A DNA stretch of 31,487 bases from Bacteroidales bacterium (GCA_004558865.1 SFCY01000006.1:1-31487); one strand, 5' to 3'. Counted from the stretch's first letter, positions 22,960 through 31,416 are shown. Notes: a model not told the origin generated them from the sequence alone. Numbers and translations: made by a program.

Positions 22960-25271
22960 CGCCAAACAGACCATACATTCCCATCCTCTTGTCCTGCCTC
23001 TTGTTGGGCCTCTGCGCGTGCAGCTCCACAAGTGGGCTGGAGGACGGGGAGCAGCTCTACACGGGACTGAAAAAGATAGAGTATACCAACTATGAGCCCG
23101 GCCAGCACTTCGAGAATGTGAAGACCGAGGTGGAGGCCGCGCTCGCCGCCGCGCCCAACGGAGCCCTCTTGGGCAGCTCCTACTACACCACGCCCCTGCA
23201 ATGGCACCTGTGGATATGGAACGCCTGGCACGACGACACCTCCAAGTTCGGCCAGTGGATGACGCGCAGCTTCGGCCGCGCCCCCATTCTGATGAGCGCC
23301 GTCAACCCGCAGCTCCGGGCCAGCATCGCGCAGAGCCTGCTGCAGAAGCATGGCTACTTCCAGGGACGCGTGGGCTTTGAGAACCTCACGATGCGCAACC
23401 CCAAGAAGGGAAAGATACAGTATCACGTGGCGTTCAACCGGCTCTACACCCTCGACACCATCCGATACGTCAACTTCCCCCCCGAGGCTGAGCAGATCAT
23501 CGCCGGCAGCATGTCGGAGACACTGCTCCATCAGGGCGACGCCTTCGACGTGGCGGTGCTCGACAAGGAGCGACAACGACTCTCCACACTCTTCCGCGAC
23601 AGCGGGTTCTACTATTACCAGCCCTCCTACGCCTCCTATCTGGCCGACACCGTGTCGAAGCCCGGACAGGTGCAGGTGCATCTGCAGATGGCCGACAGCA
23701 TCCCCTACGCAGCGCAGCACAAATGGTATTTGGGCAAGATAGACGTCATGCTCAGGAAGAACATCGGCGACTCGCTCCCCAATGTGCTCCACCGCCGCAC
23801 GATGGATGTCCACTACAGCGGAAAGCGGCTGCCACTAAGGGTGGGAGTAATCCGCCGCAACATGCCCTTCAGACCGAAAAAGGCATTCAGCTACTCCGAC
23901 TACCAGACGGCCATGAACAGCCTATCCTCAAACGGACTGTTCAGCATGGTCAACTTCAACTTCACCCCACGGGACACCAGCAAGACCTGCGACACGCTCG
24001 ACCTGAAGGTCAACTGTCTCTTCGACAAGCCCTACGACTTCTATGTGGAGACCAACGTGACGGGAAAGACCACCAACCGAGTGGGGCCCGGCATCGTGAT
24101 GGGCCTGACCAAGCGCAACGCCTTTCGAGGGGGCGAGACGCTCGACCTCAATGTATATGGCAACTATGAGTGGCAGACCGGCCACCAGTATGAGGGTTCC
24201 ACGTCGAAGATGAACTCCTACGAATACGGCATGGACGCCTCGCTCACGATTCCGCGCTTCCTCCTGCCCTCGTGGATCAAGTTCCGCCATCGCCACTTCC
24301 GCAACCGCTCCACGCTGCTCAAGGCGTCGAGCCAGACCATCAACCGCGCCAACTACTTCAAGCGGCACATCGTGTCGGGCGAGCTGACCTACAAGTTCCA
24401 AACCTCGGCCCAATCCCTGCACGAGTTCTCACCCCTCATCCTGCAATACGACTACATGGTAAGCTCCACTGCCAAGTTTGACTCCATACGCAAGGCCAAC
24501 CCCTACCTTGAGGTGTCCATGCGCGACCAGTTCATCCCCAAGATGCGCTACCGCTACAGCTACCAGTCGCCAGCCACCTACCGCAACCCCATCTACTGGG
24601 AGGCCACATTCTCCGAGGCCGCCAACCTGCTCTCATTGGGCTACATGGCCTTTGGCGACAAATGGGGCGACAAGAACAAGAAGATGTTCAAGAACGCCTA
24701 CGCGCAGTTTGTGAAGTTGGAGGCCGAGATTCGCAAGACTTGGTCGCTCACCCAGAAGTCGTCTTTGGTGGGCCATTTGGCCGGAGGCATTGTCGTCCCC
24801 TATGGCAACTCCGCCTCTGCCCCCTACAGCGAGCAGTTCTATGTGGGCGGCGCCAACTCCGTGCGCGCCTTCAATGTGCGCTCCATCGGCCCCGGTTCCT
24901 ATTCAGCCGCCAACAGCAACATGTCGTATCTCGACCAGACGGGCGACATCAAGTTCCTGGCCAACTTGGAGTATCGCTTCCCCCTCTTCGGCAACCTTTA
25001 TGGGGCCACCTTCCTCGACGCGGGCAACGTATGGGCGCTCAAGGACACGGAGCTGAGGCCCGGCAGCAAGTTCAAGTTTGCCAACATGTTCGACGAGTTG
25101 GCGGTGGGCACGGGCATCGGACTGCGCTACGACCTCGACTACTTTGTCATCCGCGTGGACTGGGGCATCGGTCTCCATGCGCCATACAACACGGGCAAAA
25201 AAGGATTCTACAACATGCCCAACTTCAAGGACAGCCAGACGCTGCACATCGCAGTGGGCTACCCTTTCTGA
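22956..25271 (+). CDS. tamL: TamL, lipoprotein BamA/TamA-family barrel
   Basis: The 771-residue protein begins with a lipoprotein signal (LLLGLCAC, modified cysteine at about residue 22), then an N-terminal POTRA-like region, and a C-terminal beta-barrel of the Omp85 type (YVGGANSVRAFNVRSIGPG, ends in VGYPF). The lipid anchor is the Bacteroidetes variant known as TamL. It should work with TamB, whose gene directly precedes it and overlaps by four bases, in outer-membrane protein insertion or envelope lipid transport. I choose ATG 22956 because it gives the clean signal peptide. The end is a typical barrel ending in an aromatic residue. Confidence 0.9.
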   Translation: MTPNRPYIPILLSCLLLGLCACSSTSGLEDGEQLYTGLKKIEYTNYEPGQHFENVKTEVEAALAAAPNGALLGSSYYTTPLQWHLWIWNAWHDDTSKFGQWMTRSFGRAPILMSAVNPQLRASIAQSLLQKHGYFQGRVGFENLTMRNPKKGKIQYHVAFNRLYTLDTIRYVNFPPEAEQIIAGSMSETLLHQGDAFDVAVLDKERQRLSTLFRDSGFYYYQPSYASYLADTVSKPGQVQVHLQMADSIPYAAQHKWYLGKIDVMLRKNIGDSLPNVLHRRTMDVHYSGKRLPLRVGVIRRNMPFRPKKAFSYSDYQTAMNSLSSNGLFSMVNFNFTPRDTSKTCDTLDLKVNCLFDKPYDFYVETNVTGKTTNRVGPGIVMGLTKRNAFRGGETLDLNVYGNYEWQTGHQYEGSTSKMNSYEYGMDASLTIPRFLLPSWIKFRHRHFRNRSTLLKASSQTINRANYFKRHIVSGELTYKFQTSAQSLHEFSPLILQYDYMVSSTAKFDSIRKANPYLEVSMRDQFIPKMRYRYSYQSPATYRNPIYWEATFSEAANLLSLGYMAFGDKWGDKNKKMFKNAYAQFVKLEAEIRKTWSLTQKSSLVGHLAGGIVVPYGNSASAPYSEQFYVGGANSVRAFNVRSIGPGSYSAANSNMSYLDQTGDIKFLANLEYRFPLFGNLYGATFLDAGNVWALKDTELRPGSKFKFANMFDELAVGTGIGLRYDLDYFVIRVDWGIGLHAPYNTGKKGFYNMPNFKDSQTLHIAVGYPF

Positions 25272-25406
25272 TGGAAGCCATACGCAGGATTCAACAACAG
25301 TGTCGTGGCCGAACCGACCAACATCCCAAAAGGGAAAAGGGACGAGAGCCCAACAGCAGGGGGACATGCCCTGCCCCAGCCCGCAAAGACAACAAAAAGA
25401 ATAATT

Positions 25407-25422
25407 TCACTGCGTGCAGTGA
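25407..25422. promoter_or_regulatory. 16-bp palindrome upstream of the monooxygenase gene
   Basis: TCACTGC and GCAGTGA flank a GT centre, a perfect seven-base inverted repeat 41 bases before the ATG at 25464. It could be an operator. No typical promoter box is clear between it and the gene. Confidence 0.5.
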
Positions 25423-25463
25423 CATTGCAGACACAAGATATCAACAACTTATAATTAAAGATT

Positions 25464-25748
25464 ATGATCAGACTGAACGGATTTTTTGAGGTGAAAGAAG
25501 GTGTCACCGAGAGTCAGGTTAAGGCTCTTGCTGACGAGTTGGTGGAGAAGTCGCTGAAAGACGCAGGCAACCATGGCTACGATTTGTTCCACAGTGCCAC
25601 ACGTCCGAGCGTATACATGTTTTGCGAGACATGGGAGAGCGACGAGTTGCTCTCCAAGCACGCCAACTCAGAGCACTTCAAGCGTCTTGTCCCCCAGATT
25701 GAGGCCTTGACGAAAGACGGCCTCCACCTTGAGCGCTATGACAAGTAA
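25464..25748 (+). CDS. ABM-domain protein (putative quinol monooxygenase)
   Basis: The 94-residue protein has the antibiotic-biosynthesis monooxygenase fold by pattern: strand, helix, then GYDLFHSATRPSVYMFCETWESDELLSKHANSEHFK, with the HxxSxHF-like end common to this family. Members are small cofactor-free dimers, such as YgiN, that oxidise quinols or degrade substrates. The substrate here is not known. It is a single gene after tamL, with a 193-base gap that holds a palindrome, and a strong terminator follows. Confidence 0.8.
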   Translation: MIRLNGFFEVKEGVTESQVKALADELVEKSLKDAGNHGYDLFHSATRPSVYMFCETWESDELLSKHANSEHFKRLVPQIEALTKDGLHLERYDK

Positions 25749-25780
25749 TGAAGCTTCGCCTTTCTGAAGACAACATGAAG

Positions 25781-25810
25781 AATCCCGAGGAACAGCCTCG
25801 GGATTTTTTT
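25781..25810 (+). terminator. Intrinsic terminator
   Basis: AATCCCGAGG (25781-25790) and CCTCGGGATT (25796-25805) pair perfectly around an AACAG loop, followed by a T-run to 25810. Confidence 0.95.
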
Positions 25811-25913
25811 GTGGTCATACAACCCTACCTACGTGCCCTAACAGTTGGACGATAGCGTCCCAGCCTCTGAGAGCGTTCGGAGAATCCTAACAGACATGGA
25901 CTTGGATAAAACA

Positions 25914-25947
25914 ATTCAGGCTGACACCTTGCGGTGCCAGCCTGAAT
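25914..25947 (-). terminator. Intrinsic terminator of the 740-residue secreted protein gene
   Basis: On the minus strand a 15-position stem with one mismatch (outer ATTCAGGCTG/CAGCCTGAAT, inner CACC/GGTG) has a four-base loop and is followed by TGTTTT. Confidence 0.85.
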
Positions 25948-25968
25948 GATAAGGGGATGTAAAGTCGA

Positions 25969-28191
25969 TTATTTGTTGAGATACTTCTTTCCGTCGCGGA
26001 TGACGATGCCCTTGTAAGAACCGTCAACCTTCTGGCCTGCGAGATTGTAGACTGCGCCATTGGACTGGGTCTCAGCCTTGATGTCGTTGATGCCAGTCAC
26101 AACCTCCTTGATGGGAGCCAACTCTGCAATCACAGTATTATCGGTCTTGTTGTAGTAGGTCACTACAATGCCTACAACCGTGTAGGCTTCGCCATCGGTC
26201 AGATTGTCGAGATAGCCGTTCTTGAACTTGTCATACAGCACGAGGTCGTCAATGGTCTGGTTCTTATCTCCCTTGGCATACTTGCCTGTGACGGAAACGA
26301 GGTTGCCATAATAGCTCTCGTTCACATCAGAAGCAGCCAACTCGATGGGAGCGGCATTGCCTGTGGAAGTGGTGATGTTCTCATCGTCGGTGATTGTGAT
26401 TTCGGGCAGACCGTTGTAGACGGTGTACTTGGCAAGGACTGTACCGTTGAGCACGGTGTTGGCCTCATACTCAAAGCTTGTGTTGAAGAACACGATGGCA
26501 CCTGATGCGTCGCGCACATAGCACTCCGTGTTGGTAGAGGTCTTGCCCTCATACTTGTTGAGGTAAACCACCTCTGCGTCCTTCAGATTGAGAATGCCAT
26601 AGTTGTTCTCGCCAACGTTCTTCTTGAAGTCAGCGATGTTATTGTAGCTTGAAACAACGAAGAGGTTGTAGCTTGCGCTGCCAGCCAAATATTGTGCCGT
26701 CTCGGCAGAAGAAGCCGTGATGGTGGTCATACCATTGGCCTTGAGGGTCACCTTTCCGCTGGCGTCTACCGTGGCTACGTTCTCATCGCTCGATTTGTAG
26801 GTGACGGGCAGGTTGTTGGGGTTGGTGAGTGTGGGCTCTGTGAAGTCCTTGCCCAACTCAGCCGTGGCGCTCACGATGTCGCCATAAGACAGGCCTGCCT
26901 CTTCCTTAGCTGACTCCTCATAGCCCGTAACAAGAATCTCAGGCTCGCTCTTGAAGGGAACCAAGATACCAATCACGGCGTAGCTTGCGCCATCGGTGAA
27001 GTCGTCGAGTACACCTGTGCCAAACTTGTCGTAGACAACCACGCCGCCGATAGTCTTGTCAGCCTCGTTGTAAACGCCAGCAAACTTGACGAGGTCGCAG
27101 TAGTGGTCAGCGGTCAACTGCTCCTTGGTCAGTGTGATGGGAGTGGCAGCCGTGCCATCAGTGGCAGTGAGCTTCACATCCGTGGGATTGGTCAGCTCGG
27201 GCGTGTCGAAGTAGGACTCATAGGTGCCAACGAGACTACCGTTGAGCATCTGGTTCTGGGTGTAGTTGAGACCACTCTTGAAGAAGTCGATGGCTCCCGT
27301 GGCGTCGCGGACATACATGTCATTGTTGTAGGCGTAAAGCACCTGGGCGTCCTTCAGCTTGAGTACAGCCGTGGTCTTGTCTGCGAGAGCCTTGAAAGCA
27401 GCAATGTTGTCCACGGTAGTGGCAACGGTCAGCGTGTAGCTGGTAGAACCGGCGTAGTATTCAGCAGTCTCCTCCGAAGTGGCCTTGATGGTGGTCGTGC
27501 CTGCGGCTTTGATGGTGACTGTGCCGTCGGCGGCTACTGTGGCCACGTTCTCATCGCTCGAAGAGTAGGTGACAGCCAAGTTGTTGGGGTTGGACAGCGT
27601 GGGAGCTGTGAAAGGCTGACCAACAACTGCTGTGGCTGAAGTTGTAGAGAACTCTAAGCCAGCGGCTTTCTTGGTGGCGGCTCCAGTAGCAGTAACAACC
27701 ACATCATCGAGGAAGAAACGGCTCTTGGAAGCACCCGCACCCTTAAACGTAATTTTCACATTGCCCGTAGCTCCCGTGATGGGGACGGTGTAATCAGTGA
27801 ATGCACCTTGATTGGACATAGTGACTCCCTCAACATCCAAAGTAGCACCCTCGGCCGAGAGGATAAGTTCCTGGGCATCTTTCATCCAAGCACCAGCGCG
27901 GAAAGTCAATGTTCCATTGCCCGAGAGGGCGATGGAAGGGGTCGTGGCAGAACCCATCTTCTTGGCGGTGCCAAACCTGGCGCACTGGTAGGCGCCACTG
28001 GCATTTTCGGATGTCCAACCTTTATTGTCAGGGCTAAAATCAGCTCCCGCAATGTCACCAGACCAGCTGCCGTCATTGCCGCCCATACCATTGCATTTTT
28101 CAAAGGTCTCGGTGAACACTACCTGTGCGTTTGTCTGACCCACAACGGCCAGCAAAGCCAAGACCAACAAACTACGTAATTGTTTTATCAT
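25969..28191 (-). CDS. Secreted multidomain protein with duplicated Ig-like/OB-like modules
   Basis: The 740-residue protein has a signal peptide (residues 1-22) and an N-terminal jelly-roll-like domain (about 24-168). It then has two copies of one module: an Ig-like Big_2-type repeat followed by an OB-like domain (about 178-424 and 432-690). The paired segments are clear: NPNNLAVTYSSSDENVATV and NPNNLPVTYKSSDENVATV. The last 35 residues (VYNLAGQKVDGSYKGIVI, then GKKYLNK) look like the C-terminal sorting tail of Prevotella and Bacteroides type IX secretion substrates. So it is probably surface-exposed. The OB-like parts resemble DUF5689-type domains; substrate and role are unknown. A TACCTTTG box lies at 28336-28343 on the same strand, without a clear -33 element. 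Confidence 0.8.
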   Translation of the reverse strand: MIKQLRSLLVLALLAVVGQTNAQVVFTETFEKCNGMGGNDGSWSGDIAGADFSPDNKGWTSENASGAYQCARFGTAKKMGSATTPSIALSGNGTLTFRAGAWMKDAQELILSAEGATLDVEGVTMSNQGAFTDYTVPITGATGNVKITFKGAGASKSRFFLDDVVVTATGAATKKAAGLEFSTTSATAVVGQPFTAPTLSNPNNLAVTYSSSDENVATVAADGTVTIKAAGTTTIKATSEETAEYYAGSTSYTLTVATTVDNIAAFKALADKTTAVLKLKDAQVLYAYNNDMYVRDATGAIDFFKSGLNYTQNQMLNGSLVGTYESYFDTPELTNPTDVKLTATDGTAATPITLTKEQLTADHYCDLVKFAGVYNEADKTIGGVVVYDKFGTGVLDDFTDGASYAVIGILVPFKSEPEILVTGYEESAKEEAGLSYGDIVSATAELGKDFTEPTLTNPNNLPVTYKSSDENVATVDASGKVTLKANGMTTITASSAETAQYLAGSASYNLFVVSSYNNIADFKKNVGENNYGILNLKDAEVVYLNKYEGKTSTNTECYVRDASGAIVFFNTSFEYEANTVLNGTVLAKYTVYNGLPEITITDDENITTSTGNAAPIELAASDVNESYYGNLVSVTGKYAKGDKNQTIDDLVLYDKFKNGYLDNLTDGEAYTVVGIVVTYYNKTDNTVIAELAPIKEVVTGINDIKAETQSNGAVYNLAGQKVDGSYKGIVIRDGKKYLNK

Positions 28192-28590
28192 AAAGTTTTA
28201 AAGTTTTATGCGGAAAGGCACTGTCTGCGCCCACCGCGTCATTATTAATTATTATATAGATTCATCTTTCACCCCCCCGACACAAAGGCCGTTTCTCCTG
28301 TCGTTGGCCGACAACGCACCTCACCCCTGGGACTGCAAAGGTAAGGTAGTTGCATTGTAAATCAGTTACGCCGATGTTACGAAAAGGTTTCGCTGGTTAA
28401 GTGACAATTATCCGTTATTATACACATTGCAAAATTAATATTTTGTTTCGACTTTAAAGAAAATAAAACGTTGTTATTCCTTAAAATAAGAGGATTCCCA
28501 ACGAAATCAACAAAAGAGTTCTGAAAAAGAACAAGGACGTGGTCCTTCCTTTTATGGAAGAGCCACGTCCTGCCACAGTTTGGGAACGGA
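28192..28590. other. Intergenic region with leader and terminator
   Basis: The first 140 bases or so on the minus strand are the probable leader of the 740-residue gene, starting after the TACCTTTG box (28336-28343). The rest is AT-rich and contains the terminator at 28534-28571. No coding region is seen. Confidence 0.6.
28534..28571 (-). terminator. Terminator of the nuclease gene
   Basis: On the minus strand AGGACGTGG and CCACGTCCT form a perfect nine-base outer stem (28534-28542 with 28563-28571) around a 20-base inner region, followed by TGTTCTTTTT. It follows the nuclease stop by about 20 bases. Confidence 0.85.
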
Positions 28591-29634
28591 TCATTTCCAA
28601 TCGGAGAGATTATAGCTCGACTCCACCTCCTGCTCTATGTCGTCGGGCAGGTTGCAGAAGAAGTCGATTCCTGTGAGCTGTTCGATTTCCTTGATGCTCT
28701 TGGCATAGTGGGCGTAGTCATACTTCTCCGCCTGGTTCACGTGCTCTGTCCAGAAGCCTATGGCCTTATACTTCCCATTCTTCACGGCAAGCAGACACAT
28801 ATAGAAATACTTGGGCACAGGCACTTGATGGTTGGAAGCCTGATAGGAAAGTATCTGGCTCTCGTTGTCGATGGTGGCTGCCTTCACCACATAGAGGGTG
28901 TCGCAGAAGCTGCGGTCGTTGCCCCACGCCTGCACCTTGGTCTCCAAACGGTTCCACTGGCCGCCGTTGTGGCTCTGATACTGGGGCTGCATGTTGCTGT
29001 AGTAGAAGGTCTGGCGGTTTTGCTCCTTGCTGCTCTGCCTGTCGCTGGAGGCGCAGAGGTGGCCGCGCGAATAGCCCGAGAAGTCGGAACGGGTAGTCTG
29101 ATACTGCGTCGGAATGGCGGGGTCACCAGTGAAGTTGTCGTTGCGCCCCACCTCATTGTCGGGCGTGGCCGCTGAGAACTCGTAGCATGTCCAGCGGTTG
29201 GCCCGCTTGGTGCCATCCCACTCCAACGAGTAGGTGATGCCATATTCAGAAGTGCTGTGCGTCACCTCAAAGGTCACGTTGCTGCCCTGATAGAAACGGG
29301 GAAACTCCAATCGCCATCCCTCCTTGTTCTTCTTCAAGTCCTCGGCCGTGTTGCGGTTGGCGTTGTTGCCGGAAGGAATGTCAGCACCATAGAAAACGAC
29401 GAAATCCAACTGCGAATAGAGGAAGTCCTGTGATTCCCGTCCGCCGACGTAGACCTTCACGCCAAGTGAGTCGCCTTCAGGCGTGAACACCACACGGCTG
29501 CTGTCGACCGTGGCACGCTCAAAGTTGATGACCTTGCCGTCCTTCAAGTGGACAGACTGTACTTTCACCTTGCTTTGCGCCTGTGCGACCATGGCTGTCA
29601 GCACGCACAGGATTGTCATGATATATTTCTTCAT
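28591..29634 (-). CDS. Secreted DNA/RNA non-specific endonuclease (NUC1 family)
   Basis: The 347-residue protein has a signal peptide (residues 1-20, ending AQAQ), a linker domain of about 90 residues and a NUC1 nuclease domain. The motif SGYSRGHLCASSDR carries the catalytic His192; Asn223 in QSHNGGQWNRLE is the metal ligand and Glu231 follows at the usual +8. In Serratia nuclease the same spacing is His89, Asn119, Glu127. The usual DRGH is SRGH here, a variant I recall in Bacteroidetes. The enzyme should cut DNA and RNA outside the cytoplasm, for nutrition or defence. It starts 12 bases after the upstream gene and probably shares its transcript. Confidence 0.85.
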   Translation of the reverse strand: MKKYIMTILCVLTAMVAQAQSKVKVQSVHLKDGKVINFERATVDSSRVVFTPEGDSLGVKVYVGGRESQDFLYSQLDFVVFYGADIPSGNNANRNTAEDLKKNKEGWRLEFPRFYQGSNVTFEVTHSTSEYGITYSLEWDGTKRANRWTCYEFSAATPDNEVGRNDNFTGDPAIPTQYQTTRSDFSGYSRGHLCASSDRQSSKEQNRQTFYYSNMQPQYQSHNGGQWNRLETKVQAWGNDRSFCDTLYVVKAATIDNESQILSYQASNHQVPVPKYFYMCLLAVKNGKYKAIGFWTEHVNQAEKYDYAHYAKSIKEIEQLTGIDFFCNLPDDIEQEVESSYNLSDWK

Positions 29635-29646
29635 CGTGGGATATGC

Positions 29647-30663
29647 TTATTTGACTATGAGTTTCTTTCCACCACGCACGTAAATGCCGCCTGGTATCTT
29701 GTCCGTGTCCGTGCCGACAAACTGTCCGCTGAGATTGTAGATTCGGCTGTCGGCGGCTACGGCGCGCTCTGCAACGGCAAGCGGGTCCAAAGCAGTAGGC
29801 GACTCTGTTACCGGGGCCGCTATGACAAGGAATGCACTGTTGGTCTTGGCCGTCGGCACAAAGAGCGAGAATCCGTCGGCCGACTGCTTCTCGCCGGAGA
29901 TATAGCCGGCAACGTGCTGGTCCACCCTCATTGTGGGGTTGGTCTTCACGCCAACAAACTTCAGGAGTCCTGTGTTGTCACTCACCACGACGGTGTCGCC
30001 ATGTGCATAGACCACACGCACCTGCGGCTCATCGGGAAGATAGAGTTGGGCCTGGGAGCCATCCTCCAAGGCATTGAAAGCGGCTATGGAGGTCACGCGG
30101 CCTGCATCGGGCTTCTGTATGCCACGACGCCAATAGATTTGCTGGTTGTCCTTCACCGAAGAGTTCGAACTGTAGCAAGAAAACAAGGGCTTGTTGTTGT
30201 TGGGATTGTAGCGGAGGCTATTGTGCGTGTATTTGCCTGTGAAAGTGATGTAGGCTGTATGGTCGGCGCCTACGGCTATCGTGCAATAGTCGTCAGCACT
30301 TGGCGTGTTGGCACTGTCCGTGCGCAGCCAGTTCGACGAGCTGCTTGCAGCGAAGAGATAGCCCCCATCAACCTGGAGAAGCCAAGAGCCTGCTGTCCCG
30401 CCCAGCTTGACGACCTGAGTAGAAGCGGCAGGGTAAAGCTCATTGTTTTGAATGGAAACAGCCACAGTGCCGCGGTTGTTGGGATTTTGCTGGGTGGAGA
30501 GTGAAAGGGCAGAATCAGTATTGGCAATGATAAACTCATCGCCCGGCTGAAGCTGCGAAGCGTCTGTCAACAATTGGAAAGTGTCCTGTGCCTCCATCGC
30601 TGATGGAGAAAACCATGCGGAGAGAACAAGACAAGCGGAAAGAAACCGTTTGGAAACTGTCAT
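29647..30663 (-). CDS. Secreted protein with C-terminal sorting tail, unknown function
   Basis: The 338-residue protein has a signal peptide (about residues 1-25, ending MEAQ), a Ser/Asn/Gln-rich body, and a C-terminal SRIYNLSGQFVGT...GGIYVRGGKKLIVK tail like that of the 740-residue protein and of type IX secretion substrates. A segment near residues 195-215 (VTSIAAFNALEDGSQAQLYLP) resembles the start of the OB-like modules of that protein, so a related domain may be present. No enzyme motif is seen. It lies 12 bases upstream of the nuclease gene, so the two are probably co-expressed. Its start is 75 bases from the end of tRNA-Tyr and no promoter is evident after the tRNA terminator. Confidence 0.75.
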   Translation of the reverse strand: MTVSKRFLSACLVLSAWFSPSAMEAQDTFQLLTDASQLQPGDEFIIANTDSALSLSTQQNPNNRGTVAVSIQNNELYPAASTQVVKLGGTAGSWLLQVDGGYLFAASSSSNWLRTDSANTPSADDYCTIAVGADHTAYITFTGKYTHNSLRYNPNNNKPLFSCYSSNSSVKDNQQIYWRRGIQKPDAGRVTSIAAFNALEDGSQAQLYLPDEPQVRVVYAHGDTVVVSDNTGLLKFVGVKTNPTMRVDQHVAGYISGEKQSADGFSLFVPTAKTNSAFLVIAAPVTESPTALDPLAVAERAVAADSRIYNLSGQFVGTDTDKIPGGIYVRGGKKLIVK

Positions 30664-30692
30664 ATTATATAAGTTTTAGACTCATAGAAAAT

Positions 30693-30727
30693 AAAAAGGG
30701 AGTACCGCCACAATCACGGACACTCCC
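30693..30727 (-). terminator. Terminator of tRNA-Tyr
   Basis: On the minus strand GGGAGT and ACTCCC (30722-30727 with 30698-30703) form a stem around a loop with further TCCG/CGGT pairing, followed by TTTTT. It is 11 bases past the tRNA end. Confidence 0.8.
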
Positions 30728-30737
30728 ACAATATCGG

Positions 30738-30819
30738 TGGGTGGTGATGGATTCGAACCACCGAAGCGAGACGCAGCAGATTTACAGTCTGCCCCATTTG
30801 GCCACTCTGGAAACCACCC
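30738..30819 (-). tRNA. tRNA-Tyr (GTA)
   Basis: The 82-base minus-strand sequence folds as a type II tRNA: acceptor GGGTGGT/ACCACCC, anticodon loop CTGTAAA with anticodon GTA, a long variable arm (TGCGTCTCGCTTCG region) and T-loop TTCGAAT with a full stem. The discriminator is A and the 3' flank reads CCG, so CCA is not encoded. Promoter at 30837-30868 and terminator at 30693-30727. Confidence 0.95.
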
Positions 30820-30836
30820 TTATTTCAAAAGCGATG

Positions 30837-30868
30837 CAAAGGTACTGATTTTTCTCCGAACCACCAAA
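30837..30868 (-). promoter_or_regulatory. Promoter of tRNA-Tyr
   Basis: On the minus strand TTTG (30865-30868), 20 bases, then TACCTTTG (30837-30844) form an exact consensus promoter, identical in -7 box and spacer to that of tRNA-fMet. Confidence 0.9.
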
Positions 30869-30967
30869 ACAATCCCCAAGTTTTTCGCTCCACGCCGAAC
30901 CATGCCCTCCGTATGTCTAAGAAATGGAGCTACAATCAACCAACCGCGGAAGCCTCCATACAATGCG

Positions 30968-31101
30968 TAATTGGCGTTCGCCATATATGCGGGTCATTTG
31001 AAAAGCGGTCGAACAATATCTTTCCTTTTCAATGTATAATACATAATGAATAATTTGCGTTCGCCCAACATGCAGAGCATAGGAAAGCGGTCGAACATTA
31101 C
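30968..31101. repeat. Two imperfect direct copies of about 52 bp
   Basis: Copies at 30968-31020 and 31051-31101 share GCGTTCGCC and AAGCGGTCGAACA with the same spacing, and most bases between. They start 83 bases apart. The origin is not recognised. Confidence 0.75.
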
Positions 31102-31130
31102 CTTAGGGGCGGCACTAAGCACGGACCCTG

Positions 31131-31207
31131 CAATTGGACACGAGAAACGGCCCCACAGTCGGACACGAGGCACCGCCCCAACAGTCGGATGCAAACGACG
31201 ACCCTAC
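31131..31207. repeat. Degenerate 25/26-bp tandem repeat
   Basis: Units start at 31131, 31156 and 31182, each opening with CA(G/A)TCGGA or CAATTGGA; the first two share GGACACGAG and CCCCA. The third unit has diverged, and a weaker fourth may follow. Confidence 0.6.
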
Positions 31208-31290
31208 TGTCGTTGGCAACGCGCAGTCCCCAAGAGAAAGTGCACGCCCCTTGGACGACTCGCTTGTCGCCTGCCTTGGGCATTCCACTC

Positions 31291-31360
31291 CCCTCCCTTC
31301 GGAGGGAGGGGCTGGGGGTGGGTCTCTGGGCTGGGGGGTGGTTCTCTGGGGGTGGGTCTC
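31291..31360. repeat. GC-rich palindrome and G-rich repeats (possible G-quadruplex)
   Basis: CCCCTCCCTTC then GGAGGGAGGGG make a strong hairpin at about 31290-31311. G-tracts at 31304-31322 (GGG, GGGG, GGGGG, GGG, with loops of 1, 2 and 1 bases) meet the pattern for a G-quadruplex. Two to three imperfect copies of a 19/20-base CTGGGGGTGGGTCTCT unit follow. This looks like a common Bacteroidetes intergenic repeat. Confidence 0.6.
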
Positions 31361-31369
31361 AAATGCAAA

Positions 31370-31404
31370 GAGGGTTCCCACGGCGCAAGGCCTTGGGAAC
31401 CCTC
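31370..31404 (-). terminator. rRNA operon terminator
   Basis: On the minus strand GAGGGTTCCCA and TGGGAACCCTC form an 11-pair perfect stem around a 13-base loop, followed by TTTG. It lies about 13 bases after the 5S 3' end. Confidence 0.85.
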
Positions 31405-31416
31405 GGTTGTTGAAAG

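Larger units (their letters stand above)
30869..31369. other. Repeat-rich intergenic region next to the rRNA operon
   Basis: No convincing gene lies in these 500 bases. They contain two imperfect copies of a 52-base sequence, a degenerate 25/26-base tandem array and a palindrome with G-rich repeats, each listed separately. Short open frames here look like by-products of GC-rich repeats. Confidence 0.65.

Noticed and set aside
29548..30504. Plus-strand frame of 318 codons opposite the secreted protein and nuclease genes
   Set aside because: It begins inside the nuclease gene on the other strand and has no signal or domain; the minus-strand genes have signal peptides and a known domain.
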